64,000 nt of DNA from Geothrix sp. PMB-07 (GTDB taxonomy: Bacteria > Acidobacteriota > Holophagae > Holophagales > Holophagaceae). Below are positions 1 through 8,623 of the stretch, piece after piece; positions within the stretch are counted from its first letter, which is position 1; each line of letters starts with the position of its first letter. The stretch covers positions 3,844,992 through 3,908,991 of the forward strand of contig NZ_CP132333.1 in the NCBI RefSeq assembly GCF_030758935.1, given 5' to 3'. Made by a program: the position numbers and the translations under genes. The notes under the pieces were generated by a model. That model saw only the letters and a list, made by a program, of their open reading frames with translations, was not told the origin of the DNA and searched no databases.

Positions 1-1772
1 TAGCTGGCGCCACCGGTGTAGATGCCCGTGTAGTCGTCCTTGCCCACCTGCGGCGCGGCGAGTCGCGGATCGGCTTTGTAGTCCGCCGTGGAATTCGCAT
101 AGGGAAGGTGGACGGGGAAGTTCACGTAGGCCGTCCACACGGGGTTCTTCAGGCTTTCGTCATAGCCCAGACGGAAGGCGCCATTGGGGAAGTTCACCGC
201 GTTGACGTGGAACGAAGGCAGCACGGTCAGGGGGCGGCTGGGCACCGGCACCGGATCACCCGCGTAGGTGGGGGAGGACACCGAGGCCACCGCGTTCACC
301 GTGACGCTTTCGGTGCTGAGGTTGCCCTCGCTCACGGTGACGGAGTAGGCATCGGCGTTGGTGGCGAACTCTGTGGAAGCCACGGTGTAGGAGGCCGAGG
401 TGGCGCCGTTCAGGATCGCGCCATCCTTCTTCCAGACGTAGGACAGGATGCCGCCATTGTTGGCTTTGGCGGAGACGGTGAAGGTCACCGGATCCGGCGG
501 TAGCACGGTCTGGGTCTGGGGCTGCACCAGGATGGTGGGGGGGGTGTTCACCTTCAACAGCGCGGCCAGCGAGGTGCTCGAGACCGTCGTTCCATTCAAG
601 GTGCTGGTCACCACGACATCGTAGGTGCCCGCGTCGGCACCCGCCGCACTGGCGAGGCCGAACGTGGCCTGGGTGGCACCGGGAATGGCCGCCAGGTCCT
701 TGCGCCACTGGTAACTCAGAACCCCGCCCACGTCGGAGGTGGCGGCCACGCTGAAGGAGACAGGTGTGCCCTGATCCACCGTCTGGCTTTGGGGCTGAAG
801 GGTGATCACCGGAGGCACGTTCACCCCCAGTGCAGCCGGTGCCGACTGGGTGGCGGTGAGCGTTCCGTTCAGTGTGTTGGTCACCAGGACGTCGTAGCTG
901 CCAGCATCCGAGGCTTGCACGCTGGCGATGGCGTAGCTGCTGCCCGTGGCACCGGCCAGAGGGGCGCCACCTTTGCGCCATTGGTAGCCCAAGGATCCGC
1001 CGGGTTGCACGCTGGCCTTCACACTGAAGGTGGCGGCACTGCCCTGCACCAGATTCAGGCTGGCGGGCTGAGTGCTGATCACAGGTGGCAGGTTCACCTG
1101 AAGCAGGGTCGACTTGGATGATGTCGAAGTGATTGTCCCGTTCAGGGTGTTGGTCACCACCACGTCGTAGAGCCCTGCATCCGTCGCCGTGACAGCGGGC
1201 AGGTTGAGGTTGGCGAGCGTTGCACCTGTCAGCGCAACGCCGCCCTTCCGCCACTGGTAGCTGAGCGTGCCCGAACCGCTGGCCGTTACCGACAGCGAGG
1301 CGGGAGCGCCCAGGACCACGGTCTGCCCTTGGGGCTGGGCCTGAATCTGGGGCGGCAGGTTCACCGTGAGCACCGCGGGCGCGCTGACCACGTGACCGGT
1401 GATGTTGCTGACGGTGACGGTGTACGTGCCCGCACTGTGGGCGTGAACCTCATGAATGGTCAGCGTTGGCGAGTCCCAACCCACCCGATGCCCATTCTTC
1501 CGCCACTGGTAGCTGAGCCAAGAGGGCCTGCCCGTGGCCACCACTTTGAACGTCACCCGCTGCCCCAGGAGCGCTGTCTGGCTCGCAGGCTGCGTGAGGA
1601 TGGTGAGGTGCGCGGGTTGATGGCGATCCTGTGGACCAAAGGAATCAGGCCCACGGGTTTCCTCCATCTGGGGAATCGCGGTGGCCGAGGCACTTGAAAT
1701 CGGAGCACCAAGGACGAAGCTGCCCAACATGCCCAGGCAGACAAGGGTGTACACGAACCTTCTGGCCAGCAT
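1..1772 (-). CDS. Secreted multi-Ig-domain protein with putative DNA/RNA non-specific endonuclease domain (3' end off window)
   Basis: The start ATG at 1772 follows AGGAGG and opens a signal peptide (MLARRFVYTLVCLGMLGSF...). Five Ig-like domains of about 85-90 residues follow, each with a PPxI start, a YQWRK or YVWKK core Trp and a DAGxYxVxV end; domains 2-4 share the tail VTNTLNGT or a close variant. The last ~90 visible residues (FRLGYDESLKNPVWTAY, then YKADPRL and DDYTGIYTG) resemble the N-terminal part of the NUC1/Serratia-type non-specific endonuclease fold. The catalytic DRGH motif would lie beyond the window edge, so nuclease activity is inferred. About 590 residues are visible, with no stop. 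It is probably an exported enzyme using Ig domains as spacer or adhesion modules. The Ig part is certain; the nuclease call is moderate. Confidence 0.68.
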   Translation of the reverse strand, partial: MLARRFVYTLVCLGMLGSFVLGAPISSASATAIPQMEETRGPDSFGPQDRHQPAHLTILTQPASQTALLGQRVTFKVVATGRPSWLSYQWRKNGHRVGWDSPTLTIHEVHAHSAGTYTVTVSNITGHVVSAPAVLTVNLPPQIQAQPQGQTVVLGAPASLSVTASGSGTLSYQWRKGGVALTGATLANLNLPAVTATDAGLYDVVVTNTLNGTITSTSSKSTLLQVNLPPVISTQPASLNLVQGSAATFSVKASVQPGGSLGYQWRKGGAPLAGATGSSYAIASVQASDAGSYDVLVTNTLNGTLTATQSAPAALGVNVPPVITLQPQSQTVDQGTPVSFSVAATSDVGGVLSYQWRKDLAAIPGATQATFGLASAAGADAGTYDVVVTSTLNGTTVSSTSLAALLKVNTPPTILVQPQTQTVLPPDPVTFTVSAKANNGGILSYVWKKDGAILNGATSASYTVASTEFATNADAYSVTVSEGNLSTESVTVNAVASVSSPTYAGDPVPVPSRPLTVLPSFHVNAVNFPNGAFRLGYDESLKNPVWTAYVNFPVHLPYANSTADYKADPRLAAPQVGKDDYTGIYTGGAS

Positions 1773-1808
1773 GGCCACCTCCTGGAAAAGAGCGATGAAT
1801 TGCATGGG

Positions 1809-1860
1809 AAGATGATTCAACGATCATCTTCGTTACGAAAACCTTTTCTTCGTTAAGAGA
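1809..1860. promoter_or_regulatory. AT-rich upstream region with inverted and direct repeats
   Basis: Upstream of the minus-strand Ig protein lies an 8-bp inverted repeat, AAGATGAT at 1809-1816 and ATCATCTT at 1823-1830. Next to it is a direct repeat of CTTCGTTA (within 1828-1836 and 1848-1856). The DNA is much more AT-rich than the surrounding genes. It looks like a promoter/operator region, but no regulator can be named. Confidence 0.3.
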
Positions 1861-1983
1861 AAGTAAAAAGGGAGCTTAGTGGCGAATTATAAACGAAATA
1901 ATATTGCGAATTTCCGACGACAAAATCAGGGTTCCCAACGCACGACCAACCCATGATCGAATGATCTTTCTGCGGAGCCACCG

Positions 1984-2514
1984 ATGCGCGTCCTCGCCCT
2001 GTCCGGCAGCCTCCGGGCCCAGTCCCTGAATGCCCGAGTGCTCCGCGAAGCGGCCCGGCTCGCCCCGGATGGCATGGATTTCAGCTTCTGGGAACGCCTG
2101 GATGACCTGCCCCATTTCAGTCCTGAGCGGGATGAGGATCCCTTGCCGCCAGCCGTGGCGGATCTGCGGGCCCGCGTCCGCGAGGCCGATGCGCTGCTGT
2201 TCTGCACTCCGGAGTACATCCACGCCATGCCAGCGGTGCTGAAAAACCTGCTGGAGTGGGTGGTGTCTTCTGGAGCCTGCGTGGGCAAGCCCACGGCCGC
2301 CTGGAGCGTGTCGCCCTCCCTCGAGGGCGGCGCCCGCGCCCAGGCCTCGCTGGTTCACACGCTGGAAGTCATGTCGGCGAAGGTCGTGCCAGAAGCCTCG
2401 CTCTGCCTCACCCTGGCCCACTCAGGGCTCGATGGGGATGGACACCTGCGGAAGCAGGAGCAGGCCACCCTGCTATGCAAGGCCTTGCGGGAACTTAGCT
2501 TCCATGCGTCCTGA
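1984..2514 (+). CDS. NADPH-dependent FMN reductase family protein
   Basis: This 176-residue flavodoxin-fold protein begins with the family's phosphate-binding loop (GSLRAQSLNARVL, residues 8-20). In the middle it has the typical LFCTPEYIHAMPAVLKNLLEW segment, which contacts the flavin. Members use NAD(P)H to reduce FMN and often act on quinones, azo dyes or chromate; the substrate here cannot be told from sequence. A CGGAG ribosome binding site precedes the ATG. It stands alone between two intergenic regions, with no obvious partner. Length and motifs are normal for the family. Confidence 0.87.
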   Translation: MRVLALSGSLRAQSLNARVLREAARLAPDGMDFSFWERLDDLPHFSPERDEDPLPPAVADLRARVREADALLFCTPEYIHAMPAVLKNLLEWVVSSGACVGKPTAAWSVSPSLEGGARAQASLVHTLEVMSAKVVPEASLCLTLAHSGLDGDGHLRKQEQATLLCKALRELSFHAS

Positions 2515-3045
2515 GGTTCTGTTTCCGTCTTTTTTAATAACCATTTCACTTAACAATCAAAAATGAGCCATGATTCATGCGATTGAACTCGGTCTCGCCT
2601 TTGCGCACCATAACGTTCGTATATGCCACCATAAGTGAACCTCAAATGGAGTTGCACCCCGATCAAATGGGGTGCTAGGCTATCCCTTCCTTGGGAGGAC
2701 CATGCGCTGTCTGTGTTGCTGCTGATGCTTCCGGAGCCGATCGGCTCCGTGGTAGGCCCCAGTCCATGCACACACGAAGGCGATCATGCTCCCGCACCTC
2801 ACAATTCGTGTTCCCAGACGTGTATTTAATACCAACGCTGGAACACTGAACCCCACACGAATCCATTCCAGACAAGGCCTGGATGGGTTTCCTCTCGAAT
2901 CAACCGAACCATCCTTCGGGCGAAACTGGGGCCAATCAGGCCATGGCCATGGCCTTCCAGAGGGCCGGGCTGGCCCTCTATAAACGCCTCGAACCATGCA
3001 TTCAATTAATCAACCATTTTAGTTTGTTATTTGAAGGAATTATCC
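2515..3045. promoter_or_regulatory. 531-bp gene-free leader with four dyads upstream of the TonB receptor
   Basis: I see no convincing gene here. The stretch holds four symmetric elements: GCACCCC/GGGGTGC arms at 2654-2660 and 2669-2675; a perfect 18-bp palindrome (CGGAGCCGATCGGCTCCG) at 2732-2749; a second perfect 18-bp palindrome (AGGCCATGGCCATGGCCT) at 2938-2955; and an 8-bp stem with a 5-base loop (AGAGGGCC/GGCCCTCT) at 2959-2979. The ends are AT-rich. Promoter and operator functions for the following receptor gene are likely, but no known riboswitch or operator consensus is recognised. Confidence 0.45.
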
Positions 3046-6000
3046 ATGTTTCTCCCTCCCTCCAGCCGCAGCCGAATCGCCCTGCTGTTGACCGCTTCCA
3101 CGGCCCTTTTCGCTTCCAGCGCTGGTGAAGGTGGGCTTGCCATCCATGTCCTGGATCCGGCAGGCAAGCCCGTGCCCGGCGCCCAGGTGGTCGTCGCCAG
3201 CCCCACCCAGATCGGCGGGGCCAAGCAGTTGCTGAGTGATGCCAGCGGTCGCGCCCGGTTTGTGCGCCTGAGTCCCGGCGATTTCCAGGTGGTGGTAAGC
3301 GCCCCAGGCCTGCAGACCATCACCCTGCCCCAGGTGCCAGTGAGGGTGGACCAGACCACCGCGGCCGACGTGGTACTGCGCGAGGTGGCGGGCGCCACCG
3401 TGCCGGTCACCGATGCCATCCGCCTGGTGGATGCCACCACGGTCACGGCCGGCACCCAATTCACCCAGGAAAACCTGGATGGCCTGCCGGTGGGACGCGA
3501 TCAGCTCTCCACCATCGCCCTGGCGCCCGGCGTGCTGGCCCTGCCAAGCAACGTCACCGGCAGCACCGCCAACCCCGGTCTGCTCTTCGGCCTCAATCGC
3601 ACCAGCGGCGGAAGCGCCTCCGGCGGCGCCAACGGTGCCCGAAACAACACCTACCTCATCGATGGCGTGGATGTGACCAACCCGGAAACCGGCACAGGGC
3701 GCACGCAATTGCCCCCAGAGCTCATTCAGGTGCAGGACATCAAGACCGGGGGCATCACAGCGGAATACTCCGCCAGGGCCGGCCTGTTCTCCAACGTCAC
3801 CACCAAGAGCGGCGGCAATGCCTTTGCCGGTGGCCTGAGCTTTCAGGAACGTTCGCCATCTTTCCAGAGCAGCCCTGCGCCGGGCCGTCTGGATGTGGCC
3901 AAGCGCACCACCACCGATGTGAACGTCTGGGCCCTGGGGCCCATCCTCCAGGACAAGCTCTGGTACGTGGTGGATGCCCAGAAGGTGAAGGACACCGTGG
4001 AAGTCCATCCACCGGCGGGCAATGCCGTGAGGCCCGGTGAGCAGCGCACCGGCACCCTGGCCGATGCCTCGCGCTTTTTCGGCAAGCTCACCTGGCAGAT
4101 CAGCCCTCTGGATCAGGCCAGCTTCAGCTACAACCACGATCCCCTGAGCTCGGACAACCTGGTGGATCCCAACACGCGCACCAACCGCGGCAACCGGCTG
4201 GAGCAGGGCGGCAGCCGGTACCTGGCCACCTACTCGCATCAGTTCGACAACCTCTTCCTGGATCTGCGCGCTTCCCGGCACGAGGAGGAGAACAGCACCG
4301 TGGCCCTCTACACGGGAGATGGGCCGTACAACAACATCCTTTCTGCCACACCCATTTCCGGCTCGCAGAAATTCCTCGGCGACAGTTCTTCCGAAGACGT
4401 GCGCAAGGATGTGCGCACGGAACTGCGCGGAGATGTCACCTGGCTTTTCACCGCGCTGGGCACCCACACGCTCAAAGGCGGTGTCCAGGTGGGACAGGAG
4501 TCCCTCACCCGCACCACCGGCATCGCCCAGGGCGCTGCCTACGAAAGCTATCTGGGTCCCGTAGCCTGGGGCAACACCGCAGCCCTCGGCGGCAATATCA
4601 ACGGCTTCAAGAACAAGGTTGTGGCCGCCATCAATGCCAACACAGCCCTTGTGAATTCTCTGACGGGGGCGGGATTTCACCCCACGGGCCCCGGCGGAAC
4701 CTTCGTCAGCACCGACCTCAACGGCTACCTGTTCAACACCGCGAATCCCCTCGGCGGCTACTACAGCTACCGGAACATCCTGGAATCCAAGAACGCCAGC
4801 ACGCCCAAAATGGAAAAGAGGGGACTCTACCTTCAGGACCAGTGGCAGCTGGGCACCTTCACCCTGAACCCGGGAATCCGCCTCGACGACTACACCTACG
4901 TAGCCGATGACGGCAGCCGCCTCTTCAAGACGGGCTTCAATGCCGCGCCCCGAGTGGGCCTGGCCTGGGACGTGAAGGGCGATGGCCGTTCCAAGGCCTA
5001 TGCCTACTACGGCCGCTACGTGGACCCCATCAAACTGGACATGGTGCGGTTCACGGGCAGCCTCACCAGTTCCGTAAACCTCGAGCAGGCCTACATCCAG
5101 AATCAATGGCTCACCTTCAACACCCGAGGCGGCAAGAAGACGCTGGACGCCGTCTTCGCCGACACCTTCAAGCTGCCAAAAACCGATGAACTGCGCCTGG
5201 GTTACACCCAGGAATTCGCCGGCAACTACAGCTTTGAGGTGGCGGGCACCTGGCGCCGGGACTTCGACATCGTCGAAGACTGGGACATCACCCTGTTCAC
5301 GGATCGCACCCTCCTGGAATCTGAAGCCCGCAGCGTCTTCGGCATCGGCGCCACGCCCACACCCACGGCCGCGCAGCAGCACGCCATCGACCTCTACCGC
5401 AGCCTCTACATCGATCCCTCTTACTTCTCCGGCGGCGGCTTCACGGGCACCCAGAATGTGCAGCGGGCCAAGACCGGGGCGCTGAACTACATGCTGGGCA
5501 ACCTCCCTGGTGGCGAACGCAAGTACCGCAGCCTGGAGCTCACCCTGAACCGCAAGGATGCCGACCATTGGTCGGGCTTCAGCACCCTGAGCTTCGTCCA
5601 TGCCGATGGCAACAGCTACAGCTCGGGCGATGCGGGCCGTCAGGCCGACAACGCTCAGTGGGATCCGCGGCTACCCTACATGAATGGGCGCCTGGCCGGT
5701 TCCATCTCATGGGCCTTCAAGGCCTATGGCGCCTACCACTGGGACAACGGCCTTCGGGTCGGGGCCAACTTCCTGGCCTATTCAGGCTTCGCCTACGCCC
5801 GCGGCCTGGTGGGTGGTGGTCTGGATGCGGCCCCGGCCCTGGATCAGATCGACAGCCCCCGCCAGATCCACTGGACGCCGCGCTTCTACCAGCTGGATGT
5901 CCGCGTGAGCTACGGCCGGAACATCACTCAGCAGGTGCGCGGTGAAGTCTTCCTCGATCTGTTCAACGTCCTGAATCGCCAGAGCGCCACGGGCCTTGCA

Positions 6001-6099
6001 GAATCCAACAACCTGTGGGGCGCCGCGCCAGTGGCGGATACACCCTACCAATACCAAGCGCCCCGCAATGCCGTTCTGGGGGCCCGCGTCACGTTCTAG
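3046..6099 (+). CDS. TonB-dependent receptor with N-terminal carboxypeptidase-regulatory-like domain
   Basis: The product has 1017 residues. A signal peptide (to about residue 27) is followed by a carboxypeptidase regulatory-like beta-sandwich (about 28-110: LAIHVLDPAGKPVPGAQVVV), a plug domain with NTYLIDGVDVTNP near residue 205, and a long beta-barrel ending in ARVTF, the aromatic terminus that BAM recognises. Such Oar-type receptors sit in the outer membrane and import large or scarce substrates, or act in surface interactions. The substrate is unknown, and no SusD partner, TonB or ExbBD gene is adjacent. The ATG at 3046 is chosen over an in-frame TTG at 3031 because GAAGGA lies 7 bases before it. 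Confidence 0.88.
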   Translation: MFLPPSSRSRIALLLTASTALFASSAGEGGLAIHVLDPAGKPVPGAQVVVASPTQIGGAKQLLSDASGRARFVRLSPGDFQVVVSAPGLQTITLPQVPVRVDQTTAADVVLREVAGATVPVTDAIRLVDATTVTAGTQFTQENLDGLPVGRDQLSTIALAPGVLALPSNVTGSTANPGLLFGLNRTSGGSASGGANGARNNTYLIDGVDVTNPETGTGRTQLPPELIQVQDIKTGGITAEYSARAGLFSNVTTKSGGNAFAGGLSFQERSPSFQSSPAPGRLDVAKRTTTDVNVWALGPILQDKLWYVVDAQKVKDTVEVHPPAGNAVRPGEQRTGTLADASRFFGKLTWQISPLDQASFSYNHDPLSSDNLVDPNTRTNRGNRLEQGGSRYLATYSHQFDNLFLDLRASRHEEENSTVALYTGDGPYNNILSATPISGSQKFLGDSSSEDVRKDVRTELRGDVTWLFTALGTHTLKGGVQVGQESLTRTTGIAQGAAYESYLGPVAWGNTAALGGNINGFKNKVVAAINANTALVNSLTGAGFHPTGPGGTFVSTDLNGYLFNTANPLGGYYSYRNILESKNASTPKMEKRGLYLQDQWQLGTFTLNPGIRLDDYTYVADDGSRLFKTGFNAAPRVGLAWDVKGDGRSKAYAYYGRYVDPIKLDMVRFTGSLTSSVNLEQAYIQNQWLTFNTRGGKKTLDAVFADTFKLPKTDELRLGYTQEFAGNYSFEVAGTWRRDFDIVEDWDITLFTDRTLLESEARSVFGIGATPTPTAAQQHAIDLYRSLYIDPSYFSGGGFTGTQNVQRAKTGALNYMLGNLPGGERKYRSLELTLNRKDADHWSGFSTLSFVHADGNSYSSGDAGRQADNAQWDPRLPYMNGRLAGSISWAFKAYGAYHWDNGLRVGANFLAYSGFAYARGLVGGGLDAAPALDQIDSPRQIHWTPRFYQLDVRVSYGRNITQQVRGEVFLDLFNVLNRQSATGLAESNNLWGAAPVADTPYQYQAPRNAVLGARVTF

Positions 6100-6114
6100 C
6101 ATCCCCTTTCCACC

Positions 6115-6148
6115 GCACAGGCCCCATGCTTGGGGCCTGTGCTTGCGT
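6115..6148 (+). terminator. Intrinsic terminator after the TonB receptor
   Basis: A perfect 11-bp stem, GCACAGGCCCC (6115-6125) with GGGGCCTGTGC (6132-6142), and a 6-base loop are followed by TTGCGTTT. It lies 16 bp after the receptor stop codon. Confidence 0.75.
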
Positions 6149-6172
6149 TTGCCCCGCCCTCTGGAAGGCCCC

Positions 6173-6655
6173 ATGACTGGATCTGAAACGGAATCCGCCA
6201 CCCGAATCTTCGTGGATGCCGACGCCTGCCCCGTGAAGGACGAGATCTTCCGGGTGGCCACGCGCTGCAACCTGAAGGTGCTCGTGGTCTCCAATTCGCC
6301 GCTGAGGCTGCCGCGCAATCCCCTGGTGGAAGGAGTCGTGGTCGCCAAGGGTCAGTTCGATGGTGCCGATGATTGGATCGTCGAGCAGATCACGGATCGG
6401 GACATCGCGGTCACGGCAGACATCCCCCTGGCCGCCCGCTGCCTGGAGAAGGGTGCCCGGGCCCTGGATGCGAAGGGCAAGGTGTATTCGCCGGATTCCA
6501 TCGGCGATGCCCTGGCCAGCCGCGAATTGATGGCGCACCTGCGGGCCATGGGAGAGATGGGAGGCGGGCCGCCCCCCTTCACGGCCCGAGACCGTTCGAC
6601 CTTCCTGCAGCGGCTCGATGACCTGATCCAGGCGCTGAGGCGCTCAAGGCGTTAG
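6173..6655 (+). CDS. YaiI/YqxD family (DUF188) protein
   Basis: The 160-residue protein has the DUF188 hallmarks: VDADACPVKDEIFRVA near the N-terminus, the central VVAKGQFDGADDWIVEQ block, DIAVTADIPLAARCLEKGA, and the GGGPPPFTARDRSTF block near the C-terminus. The family has a PIN-like fold with conserved acidic residues and is thought to bind metal, but its function is not established. The start ATG at 6173 lies behind GGAAGG, downstream of the receptor's terminator, so the gene probably has its own promoter. Confidence 0.85.
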   Translation: MTGSETESATRIFVDADACPVKDEIFRVATRCNLKVLVVSNSPLRLPRNPLVEGVVVAKGQFDGADDWIVEQITDRDIAVTADIPLAARCLEKGARALDAKGKVYSPDSIGDALASRELMAHLRAMGEMGGGPPPFTARDRSTFLQRLDDLIQALRRSRR

Positions 6656-6706
6656 ACTGCACCTTAGGGCTGAGTCGGCTTCACCCTTTTTGTGATCGGA
6701 TTCGCC

Positions 6707-6898
6707 ATGGCCCGAAAGCCCAACTACAACTTCGAGAAGCGGCAAAAAGATCTGGCCCGCCAGAAGAAGAAGGAAGAGAAATTGCAAAAAAAGGCGTTGA
6801 AGAAGGACGCCCAGGGCAATGACATTCCGGAAACCGAAGGCCAGGAAGCAGGCGCGGATGGGGCCGAAACCGATGCGGATGGCGTCGAAGGGGCCTAA
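6707..6898 (+). CDS. Small conserved lysine-rich hypothetical protein
   Basis: This 63-residue protein opens with MARKPNYNFEKRQKDLARQK, continues with a lysine/glutamate-rich helix (KKEEKLQKKALKK) and ends in an acidic Asp/Glu/Gly/Ala tail. Short proteins with the same MARKPNYxFEKR start are widespread in bacteria and have no assigned role. The charge pattern suggests an extended or helical nucleic-acid or ribosome-associated protein, which is inference only. An upstream in-frame GTG at 6692 is less likely because family members start at MARK. Confidence 0.62.
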   Translation: MARKPNYNFEKRQKDLARQKKKEEKLQKKALKKDAQGNDIPETEGQEAGADGAETDADGVEGA

Positions 6899-7004
6899 GA
6901 AACTCTCGGCATTTCGAGAATCCAGGTCACGACCAGTCGGTAATCTCCAGATCCCGCGTTTTTCAAAAGCTCTCGAAAATATTCAATAGTTTGACTTATT
7001 GCTT

Positions 7005-7020
7005 TGGCATGGAGATGGCT
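7005..7020 (+). promoter_or_regulatory. Candidate sigma-54-type promoter before the rubrerythrin operon
   Basis: TGGCATG, four bases, then TGGCT matches the -24/-12 consensus TGGCACG-N4-TTGCT at 10 of 12 fixed positions, with GG and GC at the correct spacing. It lies about 40 bp before the rubrerythrin start codon. A TTGACT at 6991 could instead be a sigma-70 -35 box, but no good -10 follows it. This is sequence match only. Confidence 0.35.
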
Positions 7021-7060
7021 CTACCTTGATGCCGCCGCTCGCGGCCTCACAGGAGACACC

Positions 7061-7525
7061 ATGTCCTTCACCGACTCCAAGACCCACCAGAACCTCAAGG
7101 CCGCCTTCGCCGGAGAAAGCCAGGCGAACCGGCGCTACACCTGGATGGCCCAGGTCGCGGAGAAGGAAGGCCTGCCCGAGGTGGCCAGCCTGTTCAAGCA
7201 CAGCGCCGATGGCGAAACGGGGCATGCCCTGCGCCACCTGATGTACCTTGCCGCACAGGCGGGTGACCCCGCCACGGGCATGCCCCTTGGCGACACCCTC
7301 AGCAACCTGAAGTCCGCGGTGGCCGGCGAGACCTACGAGTACACCGACATGTACCCCGAATTCGCCCGGGTGGCCCGCGAGGAAGGCCATACCGAGATCG
7401 CCGCCTGGTTCGAGACGCTGGCCAAGGTCGAGCGCTTCCATGCGGGCCGCTTCCAGGACGCGCTGACCCGGCTCCAGGCAGGCAGCATCGCCAAGCCCGA
7501 CGCCGACATCGCGAAGCACATCTAA
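7061..7525 (+). CDS. Rubrerythrin-family diiron protein without rubredoxin domain
   Basis: The 154-residue four-helix bundle carries the full ferritin-like diiron ligand set: E19 ([10 protein letters not shown]), E52-x-x-H55 (DGETGH), E90 and E93 (AGETYEY), and E124-x-x-H127 (VERFH). No C-terminal rubredoxin Cys4 domain is present, so it is the short erythrin (sulerythrin-like) type, which reduces peroxide with electrons from a separate donor. It heads a cluster with DUF3501-like, Dps and SOD genes and gaps of only 9-72 bp, which supports a peroxide/iron stress role. AGGAG precedes the ATG. Confidence 0.9.
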   Translation: MSFTDSKTHQNLKAAFAGESQANRRYTWMAQVAEKEGLPEVASLFKHSADGETGHALRHLMYLAAQAGDPATGMPLGDTLSNLKSAVAGETYEYTDMYPEFARVAREEGHTEIAAWFETLAKVERFHAGRFQDALTRLQAGSIAKPDADIAKHI

Positions 7526-7550
7526 CCGACACACGCATCCGAGGATCCCC

Positions 7551-8099
7551 ATGCTGCTTGCCTTCGACCCCGCCAGTGAACGTGCCCGCTTCGAGTCCCG
7601 TCAGGCCTTTCTGGCCCGCCAGGCCTCACTGCGACTGGAGCTGGCGCCAGGCATCACCTTCCAGCCCGAGACCGCCGAGAGCGTCGAGGACCAGGTGATC
7701 GAGACCCTCTGGGCCGAAGGCATGACGCTGGAAACCGCGCCTGCAGAGGATGTGGCCGAATCCCGCGCCTCCTTCGCTGTGCTGGCGCCTCGCCGCGAAC
7801 CCGGCGGCCGCAGCATCGTCGCCACCCTGTTCCTGGGCTTTCCCGATGCGGTGCGTGACGCGAAACTCGCCGCCCTCCACCGCTTCCCGGATCAGCTGCG
7901 GCTCGAACTGAGCGATGGCTTTTTCGCCCTTCCCGCCGTGGATCGGGGCGCTGCCGGGCCCGACGACCGCCTGCCTTCGGTGCTGGCCCTGCGCTTTTTT
8001 GTTCCGGACGGCTGCACCATCGCCGCCCTTGTCTCCAACCACGCCGAAGTCTCCGGCCGCTGGCCCGCGCCTGCGTCCTGGACCTCCTGGCTTTCCTGA
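7551..8099 (+). CDS. DUF3501-like protein of the rubrerythrin cluster
   Basis: The 182-residue protein is predicted soluble. Its pattern matches my memory of DUF3501: RxxFLARQASLRLELAPGITFQPE near the N-terminus, a VEDQVIETLWAEGM helix, then ATLFLGFPDAVRDAKLAALHRF and a late VLALRFFVP strand. DUF3501 genes commonly sit beside rubrerythrin or ferredoxin-type genes, as here (25 bp after rubrerythrin), and no activity is established. The match to the family is moderate. The gene is followed 9 bp later by dps, so the three are probably co-transcribed. Confidence 0.55.
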   Translation: MLLAFDPASERARFESRQAFLARQASLRLELAPGITFQPETAESVEDQVIETLWAEGMTLETAPAEDVAESRASFAVLAPRREPGGRSIVATLFLGFPDAVRDAKLAALHRFPDQLRLELSDGFFALPAVDRGAAGPDDRLPSVLALRFFVPDGCTIAALVSNHAEVSGRWPAPASWTSWLS

Positions 8100-8108
8100 G
8101 GAGATCCC

Positions 8109-8552
8109 ATGAGTACCCCTGTCATCAACCACCTGAACGCCGAACTGGCCACCGCCTTCGTACTGGCCCTCAATGCCAAGCGCTACCACTGGACCGTCTC
8201 TGGCCCTCATTTCCGCGATTACCACCTGCGTTTCGAGGAGCTCTACACCGCCGCCGACGGCACCGTGGACGAGCTGGCGGAGCGCATCCGCATGCTTGGC
8301 GGCATCCCTCTGCACGCCCCGGCCCAGATTGAGGCCCAGACCAAGGCGGCGATCTCGAACCCCGGCACCAAACTGGCTCCCAAGGCCATGCTGCAGGAAG
8401 CCCTGGCCAACGAAGAAGCCACCATCGCCCTCATGCATGAGGGCATCGAGCTGGCCAATGGCGCGGGCGATCCCGGCACCGCCGACCTGCTCACCCGCTT
8501 CGTGCAGACCCACCAGAAGGAAGCCTGGTTCCTCCGCGAGATGCTGGGATAG
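8109..8552 (+). CDS. dps: Dps-family ferritin-like protein
   Basis: This 147-residue protein has the intersubunit ferroxidase signature of Dps: H27 and H39 from one subunit (KRYHWTVSGPHFRDYHLRFEE) and D54 and E58 from the partner (DGTVDELAERI), at exact spacing. Dps proteins form 12-mers that oxidise iron with peroxide and store it, protecting DNA. The N-terminus is short and lacks the lysine-rich tail used by some members to bind DNA. It lies between the DUF3501-like and SOD genes in the oxidative-stress cluster. The start follows GAGGAG. Confidence 0.93.
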   Translation: MSTPVINHLNAELATAFVLALNAKRYHWTVSGPHFRDYHLRFEELYTAADGTVDELAERIRMLGGIPLHAPAQIEAQTKAAISNPGTKLAPKAMLQEALANEEATIALMHEGIELANGAGDPGTADLLTRFVQTHQKEAWFLREMLG

Positions 8553-8623
8553 TCTGGTTTCTCCGAATTCCGACTTTTTTGGTAAACTACTAATCCGCGA
8601 CCCTCGCACCCAAGGAGATGACC

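Noticed and set aside
3040-5601. An 853-codon open frame antisense to the TonB receptor
   Set aside because: The sense frame has clear receptor domains; the antisense translation is low-complexity Gly/Ala/Val/His typical of high-GC shadow frames and has no recognisable motif.
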